This document shows, in pieces, positions 6,792 through 12,662 of a stretch of DNA of 12,662 nucleotides. Made by a program: the position numbers and the translations under genes. The number at the start of each line of letters is the position of its first letter. Positions within the stretch are counted from its first letter, which is position 1. This DNA is from Candidatus Cloacimonadota bacterium (GTDB lineage Bacteria; Cloacimonadota; Cloacimonadia; Cloacimonadales; Cloacimonadaceae): contig DAHVPA010000036.1 of assembly GCA_027318525.1 (NCBI GenBank), positions 1 through 12,662 of the forward strand. The letters run 5' to 3'. The notes under the pieces were generated by a model. It worked only from the letters and a program-made list of their open reading frames with translations. It did no database searches and had not been told where the DNA came from.

Positions 6792-7167
6792 TACTGTTTA
6801 CCTCTTATTATTTAATGAGATGCTCGTCTATAATCATGACTATATATTCAAGCATCTATACAAATAAATTAATTGGTGAAATCAAAGAAGGCAAATCAGG
6901 CTGAGAAATGGAGTGCAGTGCAGAACCCCGATTCTCTACGGGATAAGTCGGGTAAATCCGTCGCTTAGCCGCTTTTGTGTCATTTTTTACAAGAGTTTGT
7001 TCCTTAATTGCTGCGAGGGGTTATCGTGGGGAAAGCCCTCGAAGACCCCTCGTTGACCCCTCCGGTCGAGTATGGACATGGTAAAGAAATTTACTGTGGA
7101 GAAAGGGGGTATCTGAGGGATTGTATTAAATGAATAAGAGCTGATTCAGCAATGTTTTAGTTGATTA
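6792..7167. other. Non-coding stretch between the Tyr-rich protein and the MBL-fold gene
   Basis: 376 bases without a convincing gene. The part next to 6791 is AT-rich and should hold the promoter of the Tyr-rich protein gene, but no clear -35/-10 pair stands out. Bases 6920-6975 are GC-rich with several short complementary tracts (CCCGA with TCGGG; ACGG-AT with ATCCGT), suggesting a structured element. A palindromic repeat occupies 7011-7067. The last 100 bases before the MBL stop codon contain no T-tailed hairpin, so the end of the rpmH operon has no visible intrinsic terminator. Confidence 0.6.
7011..7067 (+). repeat. Palindromic GC-rich element, copy A
   Basis: 57 bases: a 39-base imperfect palindrome (7014-7052) in which 14 of the first 17 outer positions pair as Watson-Crick or G-T (arms CGAGGGGT / ACCCCTCG outside, GGG / CCC inside), plus an asymmetric tail ending CCTCCGGTC. 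The reverse complement of 11189-11245 matches it at 50 of 57 positions without gaps. The size, palindromy, intergenic position and repeated occurrence resemble REP- or MITE-like dispersed elements. It lies 100 bases beyond the MBL-fold gene's stop. Confidence 0.85.
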
Positions 7168-7968
7168 TCAGAGATGGGGCAGGATTTCAGCAATGGGCAG
7201 TTGCCAGGCAGATGTATCATGGTCCAGCAGGAGAAAGCCGTTGCCCTGGATGAGACGGTCGTAAATCATCTGTTTGGCTTTGTAGGTGTCTTCGCGGCAG
7301 ACGTCGTAACTGGATGTGATAGCCATCGGCAGGTGAAAACGGGTGGGAATGATGTCTCCGGCATAGATGTAGGGAACGCTGTCCGCAAGCACTTCCACAA
7401 TCTGCATCCCGACTGAATGACCGCCGGTCTTTCTGACCCAAACGCCGGGAGCGATTTCTACCTCGCCATCAATCAAATGCAGCCTACCCGCTCTAGCCAA
7501 CAGGGAGAGTTGATGTTCGAACTGGTAGGCTGCTTTATTGAGTTTATCCGGGTTTTCCGCCATCTGCCATTCAGACTGCTGAATGTGAAAGACAGCTTCT
7601 GGAAATGTAAGAAAATCTGTTCCATCCGCTTCAGAAACCACACCGCCGGCATGGTCGAAATGCAGATGGGTAAGGATAACGTCCGTCAGCTCGGAAGCCT
7701 TTACCCCAAGGGCTTCCAGGTTTTGCACAAGCTCAAATTCCGAAGGATTATAAATCTCACAGCGGCGCTTGCCCAGACGGTTGCCGATACCTGTGTCGAC
7801 CAGAATGTTTCTGCCCTCTGTCTGAATCAGGAGCAGGTTCAGATTCATCTTCAGGCGCTGTCTGTCGTCCGTTTCCACCTTGTCATGCCATATAAACCAG
7901 GGCAGGACGCCAAAGAAAGCGCCTGCATCAGTCCAATAGTGTCCGGCGGAAACGAGAGAAAGCTTCAT
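7168..7968 (-). CDS. Metallo-beta-lactamase-fold hydrolase
   Basis: 266-aa soluble protein of the MBL superfamily. The metal-binding motif THLHFDHAGG gives H101, H103, D105 and H106; further ligands are H184 (TGGHSVGM), D205 (YAGDIIP) and H250 (LLDHD). LLIQTEGRNILVDTG (from about residue 46) is the usual opening strand pair with the conserved Asp. The set is complete, so a two-metal hydrolase is expected. The TGGHS and AGDIIPT motifs resemble AHL-lactonase-like or quorum-quenching-type members, but substrate cannot be told from sequence. Its ATG overlaps the jag stop codon (ATGA, 7965-7968), so translation is probably coupled. It occupies the position where mnmE is often found after jag. No clear Shine-Dalgarno of its own was seen. 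Confidence 0.92.
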   Translation of the reverse strand: MKLSLVSAGHYWTDAGAFFGVLPWFIWHDKVETDDRQRLKMNLNLLLIQTEGRNILVDTGIGNRLGKRRCEIYNPSEFELVQNLEALGVKASELTDVILTHLHFDHAGGVVSEADGTDFLTFPEAVFHIQQSEWQMAENPDKLNKAAYQFEHQLSLLARAGRLHLIDGEVEIAPGVWVRKTGGHSVGMQIVEVLADSVPYIYAGDIIPTRFHLPMAITSSYDVCREDTYKAKQMIYDRLIQGNGFLLLDHDTSAWQLPIAEILPHL

Positions 7969-8735
7969 TGGGAGCGGGTTTTGTCTCTTTCCGGACGGCG
8001 CGGTCTTTGTGAAGGACGGGTGTTGGGATGCGCGCTGTTGTGACGTTTGTATGAGCGCTCTGCGCGCTGAGTAGGGGTCAGTTCAGGCTGCTTTTTGAGG
8101 ACATCCTGTTCCTTCTGATTGGCAGGCATGATTACGATGCGTTTGTTGTCGCCTTCGCCGATGGTCAGGGTCTTGAGGTCCTTTTCGCCTTCCACATATT
8201 TATGGATGATGCGGCGTTCGATGCCCTGCATGGGTTCGAGGGTGACAGGTTTGCCGGTGGCTTTGACCTTGTTGATGAGGGCGATGTAATTGCGCAGGAA
8301 GGTCTGTTCCTGACGCTGTCTGTATTCCTCTGTGTCAAGATAGATGCGCTCGAGGTCACGCACGTTTTCAAAGACTCGGTTCACAAGGTATTGGAGCTGC
8401 TCCAGCATGCTGCCGTTTTTGCCGATGAGAAATCCGGCGTCGGATGACTTGCCGATGGTGATAAAGACGGTTTTCTGCTCTTTTCGGGCTTCAATCTTGT
8501 CAAACCGGATGTCCATATGTTTGAGAAGCTGCTCCACAAAAAGCTTGATGCGCTCTTCGGTGGAGAGCAGTTTAAAGCGGACATGAGCTTGTTTTTTGCC
8601 AAAGATGCCAAACAAGCCGTTGGAAGCTTCGCTGATTATATCGTATTGCAGCTCCCAGTCCTTGATATGATGTTCCTTGCGAAAGGAACTGATGATAGCA
8701 TTGGTGTTGGTTCCTTTTATGTCGAGTTGTTTCAT
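7965..8735 (-). CDS. jag: RNA-binding protein KhpB (Jag/SpoIIIJ-associated)
   Basis: 256 aa with the full Jag layout. The Jag_N domain (about 1-57) has the signature EASNGLFGIFGKKQAHV; the KH domain (about 65-140) has the GKNG loop (105-108) in GFLIGKNGSMLEQLQYLVNR; the R3H domain (about 145-205) has R174/H178 in ERRIIH and the closing strand KRIVIMP. Residues 206-256 are a basic, Arg/Pro-rich tail, likely disordered and possibly RNA-contacting. KhpB binds RNA, often with KhpA, and is commonly encoded after yidC. Its ATG shares one base with the yidC stop (TAATG), with AAGGA seven bases upstream inside yidC, so the two are translationally coupled. It lies in the cytoplasm. Confidence 0.95.
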   Translation of the reverse strand: MKQLDIKGTNTNAIISSFRKEHHIKDWELQYDIISEASNGLFGIFGKKQAHVRFKLLSTEERIKLFVEQLLKHMDIRFDKIEARKEQKTVFITIGKSSDAGFLIGKNGSMLEQLQYLVNRVFENVRDLERIYLDTEEYRQRQEQTFLRNYIALINKVKATGKPVTLEPMQGIERRIIHKYVEGEKDLKTLTIGEGDNKRIVIMPANQKEQDVLKKQPELTPTQRAERSYKRHNSAHPNTRPSQRPRRPERDKTRSQ

Positions 8736-10369
8736 TAAGATTCCTTTTTGTTCAAATGCTTTTGCAGATAATACTGCTGAAGGATGGAAAGGATGTTAAA
8801 GACAGTCCAGTAAAGGACAAGTCCCGCAGGCATGGATTTGAAGACGAAAAAGAGCACGACAGGCATGATCCAAGCCATCATCCTCTGACTCTGCTGCATC
8901 GCCTGTTGCTTTTCGTCCATCTGTTCAAGCTGCTGTTTTTTGGGATTCATCATCAGCGACTGAATGATCATAAAGACGCCCATGAGAATCGGTAAAACGT
9001 AATAAGGGTCAGGCTCGGAAAGGTCCTTGAGCCAGCCAAAGAATCCCGCCTGTCGCATATCCAACGAAAAACGCAGAACAGTATAAAGCGCAAAGAAGAC
9101 CGGCATCTGCAACAGCAGAGGCAGACAACCGCCCAATGGACTGGCGCCTGCTTCCTTGTAAAGCTTGGAAAGCTCCATCTGCATACGTTTGGGGTCGTTT
9201 TTATACTGCTGCTGTAAAGCTGCCACCTGGGGCTGAATCTTCTGCATCTTGAGACTGCTGTCCAGACTCTTGTGGGTAAGCGGATGCAGGAGCATTTTCA
9301 GGACAAGCGAGAAGAGGATAATGACCACGCCATAATTGGGGATGAACTTATAAAGCAGCTTGAGGAACCAGGCAAAGATGTCAACCAGCCAGCGTAACCA
9401 TTTGGCTCCGCGTTCAGCTACGTTTTCCAGACCTGCGCCGTGTGTTTTAAGCAGGTTATAATCGGCAGGTCCGAAAAACAGGAGGAAATCCTCGTCCCAA
9501 TCGATGGAAGCTTTATCACGCTTGACCGAGAGCGTGAAGGCGGGGCTGTTGCCCGAAGTGTCGGCTTGGACAGAATTTGTTAGCACAGGTTCCAAATCCC
9601 TGCAGGCGATGGTAAAATACTTGGTCCGGGCTGCCGCCCAATCCACCTTGCCGTTTTGGGTAAATGTGTCTTTGTTCAGCTTGGCAAGGTCCTTTCTGAC
9701 CAGTTGGTTGTCGACCTGAGCGTAGAATTTGTAATCCTGACCTTTGGCTTTGAGGTAATCTTCCGTGTCGTTAATGCCGCTGTCAAAGCCCAGGCTATAG
9801 CCCATGAGGGAATAGACGCTGTGCAATTTGAGATTGAGCTTAACGCCGTAAGCACCATCCAGGATGAACGTTTTCTCAATTATCCTGTCTGGTTCGGGGG
9901 TGAAGGAAAAGCGGACTCCGGGTTTGCCGTTTTCCGTGATTAAAGTGTAATCGAAGGGCAGGTTTTTCAGGTCGGTAGTGTTGCTATCGTTGATTAAAAC
10001 CGTGTTGGCGACTTCTTTACCGGTGGGTATGAGCTGGACTGTCTGCTTGTTTGCCAGACTGAATTTCTTTAGGAATGCCTGCCTGATGACACCACCTCTG
10101 TTGCTGAAGACGAGCTTGAGGGAGTCATTTTCCAGAATGATATTGTCATTAATGGCGGCGGTTTTCATGTCGGGTTCCACGAAAGCCGGCGGAGTCTGGA
10201 TTAAGGTTGGCTGGGCTGTCGGTTTGGCTGGGATGGAATCAGAAACTTGTGTATTTTCCTGCTTTGGGTTGGAAGCAGGGGCGGGTTTGGTCTTTTTCCA
10301 GATGAATTGTTCACTCAAGAAGAAAATGGCGAAAATGACGATGATTCCAATAATTGTGCGTTTGTCCAT
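8735..10369 (-). CDS. yidC: Membrane protein insertase YidC
   Basis: 544-aa insertase that places proteins in the inner membrane alone or with SecYEG. TM1 is at about 5-23; a Pro/Gln/Thr-rich linker (about 27-70) leads into the large periplasmic P1 domain (about 75-320), a diderm feature. The conserved insertase core follows, with TM helices at about 343-360, 415-433, 456-473, 497-511 and 514-530, and the C-terminal basic tail NKKES. The family motif SPLGGCLPLLLQMPVFFALY is at about 410-429. The positive charge in the hydrophilic groove, Arg366 in E. coli, is Lys358 here (LKMLLHPLT). GGAGG eight bases ahead of the ATG overlaps the yidD stop codon. Confidence 0.97.
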   Translation of the reverse strand: MDKRTIIGIIVIFAIFFLSEQFIWKKTKPAPASNPKQENTQVSDSIPAKPTAQPTLIQTPPAFVEPDMKTAAINDNIILENDSLKLVFSNRGGVIRQAFLKKFSLANKQTVQLIPTGKEVANTVLINDSNTTDLKNLPFDYTLITENGKPGVRFSFTPEPDRIIEKTFILDGAYGVKLNLKLHSVYSLMGYSLGFDSGINDTEDYLKAKGQDYKFYAQVDNQLVRKDLAKLNKDTFTQNGKVDWAAARTKYFTIACRDLEPVLTNSVQADTSGNSPAFTLSVKRDKASIDWDEDFLLFFGPADYNLLKTHGAGLENVAERGAKWLRWLVDIFAWFLKLLYKFIPNYGVVIILFSLVLKMLLHPLTHKSLDSSLKMQKIQPQVAALQQQYKNDPKRMQMELSKLYKEAGASPLGGCLPLLLQMPVFFALYTVLRFSLDMRQAGFFGWLKDLSEPDPYYVLPILMGVFMIIQSLMMNPKKQQLEQMDEKQQAMQQSQRMMAWIMPVVLFFVFKSMPAGLVLYWTVFNILSILQQYYLQKHLNKKES

Positions 10370-10379
10370 ACTTTGCCTC

Positions 10380-10607
10380 CTAAGGCAAGGGGTCGTATCC
10401 GCCCTTGTGGAAAGGGTTGCAACGCAGGATACGGGTGAAGGTCAGCCACAAGGCTTTGAAGAAGGGGTAGGTGCTGAATGCCTGATATCCATATTGGCTG
10501 CAGGATGGGGTAAACCTGCAAACCCTTGGCAAGGCGGGTGAGAGCACCTTCTGGTAAAAAACTATCAGCATGAGAAAAAGCCGGTTGGGTAAAAACTTCG
10601 CTTTCAT
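10380..10607 (-). CDS. yidD: Membrane protein insertion efficiency factor YidD
   Basis: 75-aa small membrane-associated protein thought to assist YidC-dependent insertion. The family signature is complete: an amphipathic/hydrophobic N-terminal helix (LFLMLIVFYQKVLSP), RFTPSCSQYGYQA with the conserved Cys pair region, and the closing RILRCNPFHKGGYDPL. Length is typical (70-85 aa). Its ATG overlaps the rnpA stop (ATGA, 10604-10607), and its own stop TAG lies 10 bases before yidC, so it is translated within a tightly packed operon. Confidence 0.96.
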   Translation of the reverse strand: MKAKFLPNRLFLMLIVFYQKVLSPALPRVCRFTPSCSQYGYQAFSTYPFFKALWLTFTRILRCNPFHKGGYDPLP

Positions 10608-10939
10608 TGCTGTTCCAGTCTGCTCAACTGCGAGACCAGCCCGGTCAGTTCATTGCTCAGCTTTGTCCAATCCAGTTCACAAGCACCCTTTCGGGCTATC
10701 AGGTTAATCTTAATCCCTTCGGTCAGCAGATTGGAATTGGTCGTGAACCAGGCTTTAATTCTGCGCTTGAGCAGGTTTCTTTGCACTGCCGCCCCTGTTT
10801 TACCGGAGATGGTGATTCCATAGGCAAAACATCCTTCCTGTTCCGGCAGGACAGGCACAAAAAAATGTGGCACCCGGCAGGATCGGGTTGCTTTGAGAAA
10901 TGACTGGAATTCCGCATGATTAACAATGCGGCGAAGCAT
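10604..10939 (-). CDS. rnpA: Ribonuclease P protein component
   Basis: 111-aa basic protein that helps the RNase P RNA bind and process precursor tRNA 5' leaders. The RNR motif AVQRNLLKRRIKAW (about 51-64, with R54, N55, K58, R59 and R60) is present, preceded by the FAYGITISGKTGA strand-turn typical of the family. It starts six bases after the rpmH stop. Its AAGGG sits over that stop codon with only a 3-4 base gap, so initiation may rely on coupling to rpmH translation. The order rpmH-rnpA-yidD-yidC is one of the most conserved in bacteria and supports the call. Confidence 0.95.
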   Translation of the reverse strand: MLRRIVNHAEFQSFLKATRSCRVPHFFVPVLPEQEGCFAYGITISGKTGAAVQRNLLKRRIKAWFTTNSNLLTEGIKINLIARKGACELDWTKLSNELTGLVSQLSRLEQQ

Positions 10940-10945
10940 GATCCC

Positions 10946-11080
10946 TTATACGCAGAGGTTTTTTCTGCCCTTGGCTCTCCGGCGGGCAAGCACCTTGCGT
11001 CCGTTGGCGCTGCTCATCCTGGAGCGGAAACCGTGCACGCTTTTGCGTCTGCGGTTGTGCGGTTGAAAAGTCCGTTTCAT
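10946..11080 (-). CDS. rpmH: 50S ribosomal protein L34
   Basis: 44-aa, extremely basic protein of the large ribosomal subunit. MKRTFQPHNRRRKSVHGFRS, RMSSANGRKVLARRRAKGRK and the end NLCV match the L34 consensus throughout. The penultimate residue is Cys where many L34 proteins have Ser or Thr. The start ATG (11078-11080) has TAGGAG six bases upstream. It is the first gene of the operon. The gene is too short for a usual ORF cut-off but unmistakable. Confidence 0.97.
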   Translation of the reverse strand: MKRTFQPHNRRRKSVHGFRSRMSSANGRKVLARRRAKGRKNLCV

Positions 11081-11130
11081 TCTATTCTCCTATCTTAGTG
11101 TGAGTTATACAATATTTTTCTTACGAATTA

Positions 11131-11160
11131 CCATAATTTTGGATAGGCTGTTAATGTCAA
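11131..11160 (-). promoter_or_regulatory. Probable promoter of the rpmH operon
   Basis: On the minus strand a perfect TTGACA (11155-11160) is followed by only weak -10 candidates: TTATGG at 18 bases (11131-11136) or TATGGT at 19. A better-looking TATAAC (11104-11109) further downstream lacks a matching -35. The -35 box is flanked by the inverted repeat ATAGGCT / AGCCTAT (11143-11149 and 11160-11166). Placement upstream of rpmH is convincing; the exact -10 is not. Confidence 0.45.
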
Positions 11161-11188
11161 GCCTATAATCATCAAGACAATCACTTAT

Positions 11189-11245
11189 GACCGGAGGGAT
11201 CAGCGAGGGGTCTTCGTGGGGTTAGCCCTCGATAACCCCTCGCAG
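11189..11245 (-). repeat. Palindromic GC-rich element, copy B
   Basis: Second copy of the 57-base element, in opposite orientation to copy A: its GACCGGAGGG tail lies on the left, so both tails face the rpmH operon. The 39-base palindrome is 11204-11242. Outer arms are CGAGGGGT and ACCCCTCG; mismatches at 11212/11234, 11213/11233, 11217/11229 and 11221/11225 lie at or next to the positions mispaired in copy A. It begins 109 bases upstream of the rpmH start. No T-tract follows on either strand, so it does not look like an ordinary terminator. Confidence 0.85.
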
Positions 11246-11449
11246 CATCTATGGGTGAGGTGATATTCAGACAAAGCGGACGAATGGACAAAGCAGTGGC
11301 GTATCATATTGCGGGATATGATTATGCAAATGATTAAAGGGTAACGATGGAGATTCATTTATTGTAAAAGACCATTCAGTTTGATGTATCAGAAGTAAAA
11401 TCACCTGAAAGAAATCACTTGCCTTTTAAGCCCTTTGTAAAATTTTGTA

Positions 11450-11476
11450 TTGTTCTGTTTGAAATGGAGTTATAAT
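11450..11476 (+). promoter_or_regulatory. Possible promoter of the SGNH hydrolase gene
   Basis: A perfect TATAAT (11471-11476) ends only five bases before the ATG at 11482. The nearest -35-like hexamer, TTGTTC (11450-11455), is 15 bases upstream, which is short. If this is the -10 box, the transcript would start at or next to the ATG and be leaderless. Otherwise the true promoter is further upstream and the TATAAT is chance in AT-rich DNA. Confidence 0.3.
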
Positions 11477-11481
11477 TTAGC

Positions 11482-12662
11482 ATGAACAAAGATTTCGTCA
11501 AGGTTATTACCCTTACCCTGCTGGTGATTTTTTTCATCGGGTTTATCGCTTTCCTGGTGCCGGGTTGCGAAGGCAAATATGTCAGGATTAAGCCGCTCAA
11601 GTGGTTTGGCTGGCTGTTCAACAAACCGGATACGACTATTGTCGTGGTGGATGAAGCTGCCCTGCAACAGGCTGCCATGTATAAAAATGCCACCGCTCCA
11701 TTGCAGTCCTTCCTGACCAGACTGGAAAATGCCAAAAACGGTTCCGGGCAAATCCGCATCGCTTATTTCGGCGATTCCATCATCGAAGGCGACCTCATCA
11801 CCCAGCAGTTAAGAACCAACCTGCAAAGCAGTTACGGTGGCAATGGCATCGGCTTTGTGCCCATCACTTCCATCGTTGCCAATTTCCGTAAAACTATCAG
11901 GCATACCTTTGCCAAAAACTGGGAGAGTATGTCCTTTATGACTCCCTTCAAAGCAGACTATCCCCTTGGCATCGGCGGATTTGTCTTTGTCCCGCGCAAT
12001 TGGTACACCGTCCAGAAAGCATTGGAAGTGAAAGCGGATTCCCTGGCTGATTCCACTGCAACCTTCATGGCAGATACGACCAAGACAGTCGCACAGCGGT
12101 TTTATGTTACCACCAACCCCTGGGTCAAATATCAGGCAGTCAATGTGAATGGCGGGGCTAGGCAGTTTGACCGTATCCGCCTGTTCTACAGCCATTCCCA
12201 GCCGGGTGGGTCGATATCCGTCAGCCGGGATGACCAGCCAGCCCAAAGCCAGACACTCAGCTCCGGAACGGGTCTGCAGACCTTGGATTTGAGTGCTGGG
12301 CGTCCCCTCAAAAGCTTCGGCTTTACAGCTCCTTTTTCCAATCCTGCTCACTTTTACGGGATGAGCTTTGACCAGCCAGCAGGCGTCTATGTGGATAATT
12401 TCTCTATCAGGGGTTACTCGGGGATGTTCTTTCAAAGAATCCCCAAGCCTTTGCTGGAGCAGTTTCAGAGTCAGATGCAGTATGACCTGATTATCCTGCA
12501 ATATGGCGAAAACGTCTCCAATCCCAAGTTCCGCAATTACGATTTTTACCGGCGCGGCATGATAAAGACTATCCGTTACCTGCAAAGCGCCTTTCCCAAC
12601 GTGCCCATCCTCTTGGTTAGTGCGCATGACCGCAGTATCAAAACGCCATCCGGCTATGTCAC
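11482..12662 (+). CDS. Membrane-anchored SGNH/GDSL-type hydrolase, C-terminus cut by window edge
   Basis: Open frame of 393 codons still running at the right edge. Residues 8-28 are a single hydrophobic segment ending VPGC, either an uncleaved membrane anchor or a weak lipobox (C29), so the bulk is extracytoplasmic. SGNH block I is IRIAYFGDSIIEGD (from about residue 91), with the nucleophile Ser in GDS. It is followed by LITQQLRTNLQSSYGGNGIGFVP, a run seen in Bacteroidetes-type SGNH proteins of carbohydrate O-acylation loci. ILQYGENVSNP near residue 355 fits block III (GxN). Block V (the catalytic Asp/His) is not reached. A jelly-roll-like insertion (about 190-330) separates the blocks. It probably acts as an esterase or acyltransferase on envelope polysaccharide. 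The GGAG ribosome site is 12 bases from the ATG, unusually far; an in-frame TAA at 11473 excludes earlier starts. Confidence 0.8.
   Translation, partial: MNKDFVKVITLTLLVIFFIGFIAFLVPGCEGKYVRIKPLKWFGWLFNKPDTTIVVVDEAALQQAAMYKNATAPLQSFLTRLENAKNGSGQIRIAYFGDSIIEGDLITQQLRTNLQSSYGGNGIGFVPITSIVANFRKTIRHTFAKNWESMSFMTPFKADYPLGIGGFVFVPRNWYTVQKALEVKADSLADSTATFMADTTKTVAQRFYVTTNPWVKYQAVNVNGGARQFDRIRLFYSHSQPGGSISVSRDDQPAQSQTLSSGTGLQTLDLSAGRPLKSFGFTAPFSNPAHFYGMSFDQPAGVYVDNFSIRGYSGMFFQRIPKPLLEQFQSQMQYDLIILQYGENVSNPKFRNYDFYRRGMIKTIRYLQSAFPNVPILLVSAHDRSIKTPSGYV

Larger units (their letters stand above)
11081..11481. other. Non-coding stretch between rpmH and the SGNH hydrolase gene
   Basis: 401 bases between two divergent genes. 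From left to right it holds the rpmH leader and promoter region (to about 11166), a 7-bp inverted repeat around the -35 box, the palindromic element copy B (11189-11245), and an AT-rich remainder ending in a TATAAT next to the hydrolase start. I looked for DnaA boxes because rpmH often lies near dnaA and oriC, and saw no cluster. No RNA gene was recognised. Confidence 0.6.

Noticed and set aside
7141..7157. GCTGATTCAGC palindrome as terminator of the rpmH operon
   Set aside because: The stem could have only three to four pairs once a loop is allowed, and no T-run follows on the minus strand.
11251..11337. 28-codon plus-strand open frame starting ATGGGTGAGG after palindromic copy B
   Set aside because: No Shine-Dalgarno, no promoter and no recognisable product; too short to separate from chance.
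11081..11481. Replication origin next to rpmH
   Set aside because: rpmH often neighbours dnaA and oriC, but there is no dnaA here and no cluster of TTATCCACA-like boxes was found.
11809..12627. 272-codon minus-strand open frame
   Set aside because: It lies opposite the SGNH hydrolase, whose plus-strand frame has a membrane anchor and GDS and GEN motifs; the antisense product has no recognisable features.
1..12662. CRISPR array, tRNA, rRNA, insertion sequence or prophage genes
   Set aside because: No regularly spaced 25-40 base direct repeats, no tRNA-like cloverleaf, no transposase or phage protein was recognised on either strand.

Overview
The window looks like chromosomal DNA of a strictly anaerobic or microaerophilic, diderm (Gram-negative type) bacterium. 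The oxygen-defence genes (superoxide reductase, rubrerythrin, rubredoxin) point to an anaerobe. The long periplasmic P1 domain of YidC points to two membranes. The overall flavour resembles Candidatus Cloacimonadota or a related FCB-group lineage, but that placement is an impression from protein style and was not tested by any search.

Layout. (1) 1-336, minus: 3'-truncated GxxExxY family protein running off the left edge, with no ATG/GTG/TTG start and a CTTTGTG repeat cluster at its 5' end. (2) 388-2147, minus: an iron-based oxidative-stress cluster read in the order desulfoferrodoxin (superoxide reductase), rubrerythrin, a short rubredoxin, a strong intrinsic terminator, then a stand-alone ferritin-like di-iron protein. 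(3) 2295-3017, plus: a lipoprotein with a C-terminal membrane helix, divergent from the superoxide reductase; each has a recognisable promoter. (4) 3046-5901, minus: full-length DNA polymerase I with all three domains intact. (5) 6081-6791, minus: an exported, very tyrosine- and arginine-rich protein of unknown function. (6) 6792-7167: non-coding, with one copy of a GC-rich palindromic element. (7) 7168-11080, minus: tightly packed rpmH-rnpA-yidD-yidC-jag followed by a metallo-beta-lactamase-fold hydrolase. (8) 11081-11481: non-coding, with the rpmH promoter region and a second, oppositely oriented copy of the palindromic element. (9) 11482-12662, plus: membrane-anchored SGNH/GDSL hydrolase, cut by the right edge.

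How the parts work together. The dfx-rbr-rubredoxin operon is a coherent pathway: superoxide reductase turns superoxide into peroxide, rubrerythrin reduces the peroxide, and rubredoxin supplies electrons to both. The rpmH operon joins ribosome and tRNA maturation (L34, RNase P protein) with membrane protein insertion (YidD, YidC) and the RNA-binding protein Jag/KhpB. Its genes overlap or nearly touch, which suggests translational coupling. The usual partners dnaA (upstream) and mnmE (downstream) are absent from the expected places.

The observation most worth following is the pair of about 57-bp palindromic elements that flank the rpmH operon in inverted orientation, about 100 bp outside each end. 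Apart from the two non-coding stretches, the Tyr-rich protein and the start-less GxxExxY gene, most of the window is ordinary core-genome content. I see no convincing undescribed multi-gene system.
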